A DNA stretch of 64,000 nucleotides from positions 12,891,179 through 12,955,178 of the forward strand of contig OX352313.1 in the NCBI GenBank assembly GCA_947086415.1, given 5' to 3'. Under the pieces are notes generated by a model. It did not search any database. It saw only the letters and a list, made by a program, of their open reading frames with translations, and was not told the origin of the DNA. Of this stretch, positions 60,496 to 64,000 are shown one piece after another. How positions within the stretch are numbered: the first letter of the stretch is position 1; the number at the start of each line of letters is the position of its first letter. A program made the position numbers and the translations under genes. Origin of the DNA: Pammene aurita. Lineage: Eukaryota > Arthropoda > Insecta > Lepidoptera > Tortricidae.

Positions 60496-61477
60496 TTGTT
60501 AAACGCTTTATCTTCTTTTTCTTAGTATTTTCAGATTTCTGTCTAACAAATTTAGCGATTTCGTTTAGGTTCTTTTCTACTTCATTCCACTTCGTTTGTT
60601 CTTGTTCGTTGCTCAACATTGGAGTACTTGAACTCTGACTTGGGGCTTCATTGTTATTTTCTTTGCAATGATTCAGTTTGTTTATTGTGTCTAGAGCGAC
60701 TCTTCTTCCTCCGATATACGGTACATTTTCTGTATCATTTTTCAATTCTGTAATTTTCATTTCAATATCCATTTCCTCATCCATTTTCTGCAGGAACGCA
60801 GTTGCTTCCAAAATAGAGCGTTGCCTACTCGATCGCCACGAAACTTGGACATGTTTTGAAAAGTGACGCATGATGTCAAATACTAACTCCTCATCAGGGA
60901 TTGGCCATGTAACAAACTTAGCTTGAGTAATGAGACGAGTGAAATGCTGCGTCATATTCTCGTATTTAATGTCCCAATCGCCGCAGACGATTTCTCTTCT
61001 CAGCAAAGTCTGCTCGGCTGAGCCCCAGTACTGTTCCAAAAAATCTTTCTTAAAATATTCCAAATTTGACCAGCGAATTTTAAATATTGTGGCCCAACTG
61101 TGGGCGTCTCCGTATAAACAATCAACAACGTTTTTAACAGTGCGGTATTCACTAGGTATTTTATTCAAGTAATCCTTCAGGTCTTCAAGAAAATTCAATG
61201 GATGACTGAATTTAGGTGATATAAAATCTGGTCTTCTGAAGTTATTTAAATTTGATTTTATCTCTTCTTCTAAATGGTTTATTTCTTTGGTTATATTGTT
61301 TACTTTTACTATAGCTTTTAGAACCTTTTCATTATAAGCACGGTAAGCGCATTGCTTTTGCAGTTGTGATATACTCATTTTAGATGATGCGGTTTCGGCG
61401 ACTTTGATCCCTTCTCTGATTGATATGACTTTACTAATTGATTCTTGAATTTCTTCTCTTTTGTTTTTCATCTTCAT
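60404..61477 (-). CDS. Gag-like (capsid) ORF 1, C-terminus formed by the tandem array
   Basis: I choose ATG 61477 (MKMKNKREEIQES). Upstream residues come from a T-rich stretch (ttttttttcag) that looks like an acceptor, so a 5'UTR intron is possible. The N-terminus is coiled-coil-like. The central HPLNFLEDLKDYLNKIP, CLYGDAHSWA, FLEQYWGSAEQTLLRREI and DEELVFDIMRHFSKHVQ blocks are those of Ty3/Gypsy Gag capsid proteins in arthropods. No zinc knuckle, protease or RT is nearby, and no LTRs were seen. The last about 31 codons lie in the tandem array. It may be a lost retrotransposon gag or a co-opted gene. Capsid proteins of this kind form particles and bind RNA in known cases. Confidence 0.65.
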   Translation of the reverse strand: MKMKNKREEIQESISKVISIREGIKVAETASSKMSISQLQKQCAYRAYNEKVLKAIVKVNNITKEINHLEEEIKSNLNNFRRPDFISPKFSHPLNFLEDLKDYLNKIPSEYRTVKNVVDCLYGDAHSWATIFKIRWSNLEYFKKDFLEQYWGSAEQTLLRREIVCGDWDIKYENMTQHFTRLITQAKFVTWPIPDEELVFDIMRHFSKHVQVSWRSSRQRSILEATAFLQKMDEEMDIEMKITELKNDTENVPYIGGRRVALDTINKLNHCKENNNEAPSQSSSTPMLSNEQEQTKWNEVEKNLNEIAKFVRQKSENTKKKKIKRLTNTKTQLTTKAVGHRISKSGVNPHAARTTTS

Positions 61478-62528
61478 ATTTAAATTTATTACGCAATCTG
61501 AAAAAAAAACCTTTAAATGTGAATTCAAAGTACCACAAAATTTACCTGTAGTACCTCTTCACCATACAATGCCCGACTGTCTAAAGTACTTTTTAAATTA
61601 AAAGTAGATTCTACTACGCTACGCTATCTGGCTGAGATTTGTTTAAAACTTTTTAAATGGCTTTTTTAATTGGCTATTTTTTGAATGTCAATTGTGCCAA
61701 TGCGTGTATTATTTGATATTACATCTGGGAAAATATTACGATTTTTTCATTGTTTTCATATAAATCCTTGACTTGACAAAGTAACTGACGCGGTTCTTCT
61801 AAATGGTTTCGCCAATAAGAATCGCGTCAGTTACTTATTATTATGATTTATAAGTATGAAAGAAAAATCAAACGAGTAGAAAGTGATTTTGATACAAAAT
61901 TAACGAAGTTAAGAAAGGCATTCAGATATCGTACAGGTATGGTGTGATAATTCTGATATTTGATATGCAAAATAAGTTAAAATACCAGAATGCAATTTGG
62001 ACTTATTTTGATCATCTGAAGCAACTAATATGGAGCTTGTAGTGCAGAATATATAATTACTCGCCTCAAACATAGGGGAACACTGGGGAATCAATGTTAC
62101 TCTGCGTCCGTAGGAAACACCTTAGACAACCCTACACGTGATCCCTGGGTGGTGCTAAAAGAGTAGCCAACTTGGCAGCTGCACTGTCCCATCTGGACCT
62201 CGCAGCACTCACTGGATTTTCTTCATCATCTGCTTTCCCACTACTACTACCCCAGGGAAGAAATGCCTATCGATATCCAGTGACATGTAGCCAAACGATA
62301 AATAAATAACGCCTCAAACATATGATTATTGTAGAAACAAATAGTATATCATATCATAAAAATATATAATTGTGTACAAATGCACACACGATGTCATACT
62401 TCGAAAGTTACACTGACAATCGTAAGCGTCAAGGTTAAAATACCGAATTTTGACACCTTTAAACCAAGATGGCGGCCAACGCTCCGCCCCCTTAAGGTCT
62501 AAAATCTAGATTTTTAATAAGCATCCTT
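61478..62528. other. Spacer between the two gag-like ORFs
   Basis: AT-rich, with two copies of cgcgtcagttact or its inverse at 61785 and 61825 (short inverted repeat). A gccaagatggcggccaa motif lies near 62465. No coding exon supported. Confidence 0.35.
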
Positions 62529-62692
62529 TAACACTTTCGCAACCGGGCACAATTTTGAACAATACCCCAGAAACCGACAGAACCCGCCAGGCGGGCTACG
62601 ACGTGCAACGCAATGCCGCACGCCGCGTGCCTGCCATCTGAGCAAACATTACGAGTGCCTACCAGGCGGGTTCTCGATAGCCAAAGTGTTAA
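62529..62692. mobile_element. MITE with TTAACACTTT ends
   Basis: ttaacactttcgcaaccggg and ccaaagtgttaa are inverted over about 10 bp, with TTAA at both borders. The interior has repeated ccaggcgggt motifs. Confidence 0.6.
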
Positions 62693-63017
62693 TAACCATC
62701 CGTTGGCATTTTACTACTAGAAATTCCTACGGCACCGCACCGTTTCGCGGTGGCGGCGCGCCGTACCGTGGAAATGTGTACGGCCCCTTAGCCTACCAAT
62801 ACCCACTAAAACAATGTCTACACCACCTTTTGTATGGCAAAATGCTCCAATGACTGATTAATATATGCTAAGGAATGTGTTACCGACTGTATGAGTGAGA
62901 ATTTGTATACAAGTTCAAGAGTTATGGCCTGTGTATCTTACCTTTATAACATTCCTCCCGCATTTACTTATTAAGTTTAATGAAAGTAAAACAATTACAG
63001 TGAACCTTCCTTTATGT

Positions 63018-63133
63018 AAAGGGTCTGCAACGCGCATGTGACTCCTTTGGAGTTGCAGGCGTCCATAGGTTACGGTAGCTGCTAACCATCAGGCGGGCCG
63101 TATGCTTGTTTGCCACCGTCGTGGTATAAAAAA
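63018..63133 (+). repeat. Short retroposon-like repeat, copy 3
   Basis: The inverse of 5311-5440 and 43093-43218: cgcgcatgtgactcctttgg, gcaggcgtccataggttacg, ccgtatgcttgtttgccacc, ending ggtataaaaaaata. Confidence 0.8.
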
Positions 63134-63152
63134 ATAATTACAAGTAATAATG

Positions 63153-64000
63153 CTACTTACATAAGTATAAAGTATTATTACCTTTTGAAGAATTTTCTCT
63201 TACACACAACTTATACTTGCTTTTCTGATATTTCTTTTCTACATTTGACAATATTTCAATTTCATCCATTTTTCTTAGAAACACAACTGCTTCCAAAACC
63301 GTACGCTTTTGATTCAAAGCTGTACTGTACCATCCAATCTGGATTCTTTTTGGAAAATGATGCATTAATTCATATATTAAATCTCCATCCGGGATTTGAT
63401 GTGGCAGCCATCTTGCTTGAGCAACTATATTTAGGAAATAATTTGACATAGATCCATCTTCAACCTCATCGATATACTTGCCATTAAAAATTTTGCTGCG
63501 CAGTAAATTCTGCAATGACTTTCCCCAATATTTTTCCACGAAACTTTTATCAAAATCTTCAATGCCAGACCAGTTTTCCTTTGAATCCTCTGCCCAGTCT
63601 TTTGCATCACCTTCTAAGCATTCAAGTATTGTGTCTATCTTCTTTTCATCTGGTACTCTTTTAAGGTAAAGCTTCAAGCATTCAAGGAAGTTGATTGGAT
63701 GCGTTAATTCACAACATTCAAAGACTGGTTTCTTCACTTCCAAAAAACTCATACTTGCTCTAAGTTCTAGCTCCTGTAGATCTTCTAGTTTTGCAGAAGC
63801 TTTAGCAATTGCAGCTTTAAGAGTTTTCTTATTTCCGTGGAGTTCCTTTTCTTGAACAGATTTCGGTGATGGTTGGTTGGTCTGATTAGCTGATGCAGAT
63901 AAATGCATGTTAGTTAGAGTTGTCAACTTTGATGAAAGTTGGTTAGTGTTGGCAAGAGTATGAAAGTTGGTTTGAGCCGTTTGAGTAGGTGAATGTTGGT
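63153..64000 (-). CDS. Gag-like (capsid) ORF 2, partial at the window edge
   Basis: The frame is open from the window edge to the stop at 63153, so the start is beyond 64000. It is homologous to ORF 1. Shared blocks include HPINFLECLKLYLKRVP, CLEGDAKDWAEDSKENW, FVEKYWGKSLQNLLRSKI, IPDGDLIYELMHHFPKRIQ and TVLEAVVFLRKMDE. Identity is low, about one third by eye, so the duplication is old. A donor-like aaaag|gtaata at about 63173 suggests the tail after ENSSK may be spliced off to exons further down. No pol gene is visible. Same strand as ORF 1, 1.7 kb apart. Confidence 0.65.
   Translation of the reverse strand, partial: QHSPTQTAQTNFHTLANTNQLSSKLTTLTNMHLSASANQTNQPSPKSVQEKELHGNKKTLKAAIAKASAKLEDLQELELRASMSFLEVKKPVFECCELTHPINFLECLKLYLKRVPDEKKIDTILECLEGDAKDWAEDSKENWSGIEDFDKSFVEKYWGKSLQNLLRSKIFNGKYIDEVEDGSMSNYFLNIVAQARWLPHQIPDGDLIYELMHHFPKRIQIGWYSTALNQKRTVLEAVVFLRKMDEIEILSNVEKKYQKSKYKLCVRENSSKGNNTLYLCK

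Noticed and set aside
61500..61555. A certain 47-base intron before gag-like ORF 1
   Set aside because: Donor-like and acceptor-like sequences exist, but the length is near the lower limit for splicing. Kept only as a possibility in the ORF note.

Overview
The window looks like nuclear DNA from a lepidopteran (moth or butterfly). It has spliced genes with GT-AG introns, AT-rich non-coding DNA and a very dense load of insect transposons. Several families are typical of Lepidoptera: an RTE LINE ending in TAA repeats, tRNA-headed SINEs, a Helitron-like element ending in CTAG, mariners and many MITEs. Nothing bacterial or viral was seen, and I found no intact RNA gene.

Layout. 1-3.4 kb: the 3' part of a C2H2 zinc-finger gene (+ strand, eight fingers), with a candidate tiny first exon at 492-507. 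3.8-14.5 kb: two related Jockey-type LINEs lie head to tail on the - strand. The upstream copy (A) keeps both ORFs in damaged form. The downstream copy (B) is interrupted by a 5'-truncated I-type LINE (RT plus RNase H, + strand) with a 13-bp target duplication. 14.5-20 kb: a nest of MITEs and foldbacks, including a 1.2-kb non-autonomous hAT with an 8-bp duplication and a SINE inside it. 20.2-46.9 kb: one host gene on the - strand, an insect aldehyde oxidase (molybdo-flavoenzyme). I assembled it as 16 coding exons, all in phase, for about 1,309 residues. Its introns hold an RTE LINE, a SINE, a Helitron-like element, two foldbacks built from concentric shells, a mariner with an intact transposase ORF, and many MITEs. 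47-56 kb: a hAT-superfamily element with TIRs of about 430 bp and a decayed transposase, a second mariner copy with one nonsense codon, and several near-perfect palindromes. 58.6-60.5 kb: a ten-unit tandem array of 187/188 bp. 60.4-64 kb: two diverged gag-like (capsid) ORFs in the same orientation. The array forms the end of the first, and the second runs off the window.

How the genes relate. The zinc-finger protein and the oxidase show no functional link. The oxidase has both [2Fe-2S] cysteine sets, the FAD segment, the molybdopterin domains and the late catalytic glutamate, so it is probably functional. Two features need transcript evidence: a GC donor on the intron after exon 13, and a C-terminus whose last ten codons and stop lie in a MITE. 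The remaining coding capacity belongs to mobile elements, most of it decayed. The apparently intact mariner ORF is the main exception.
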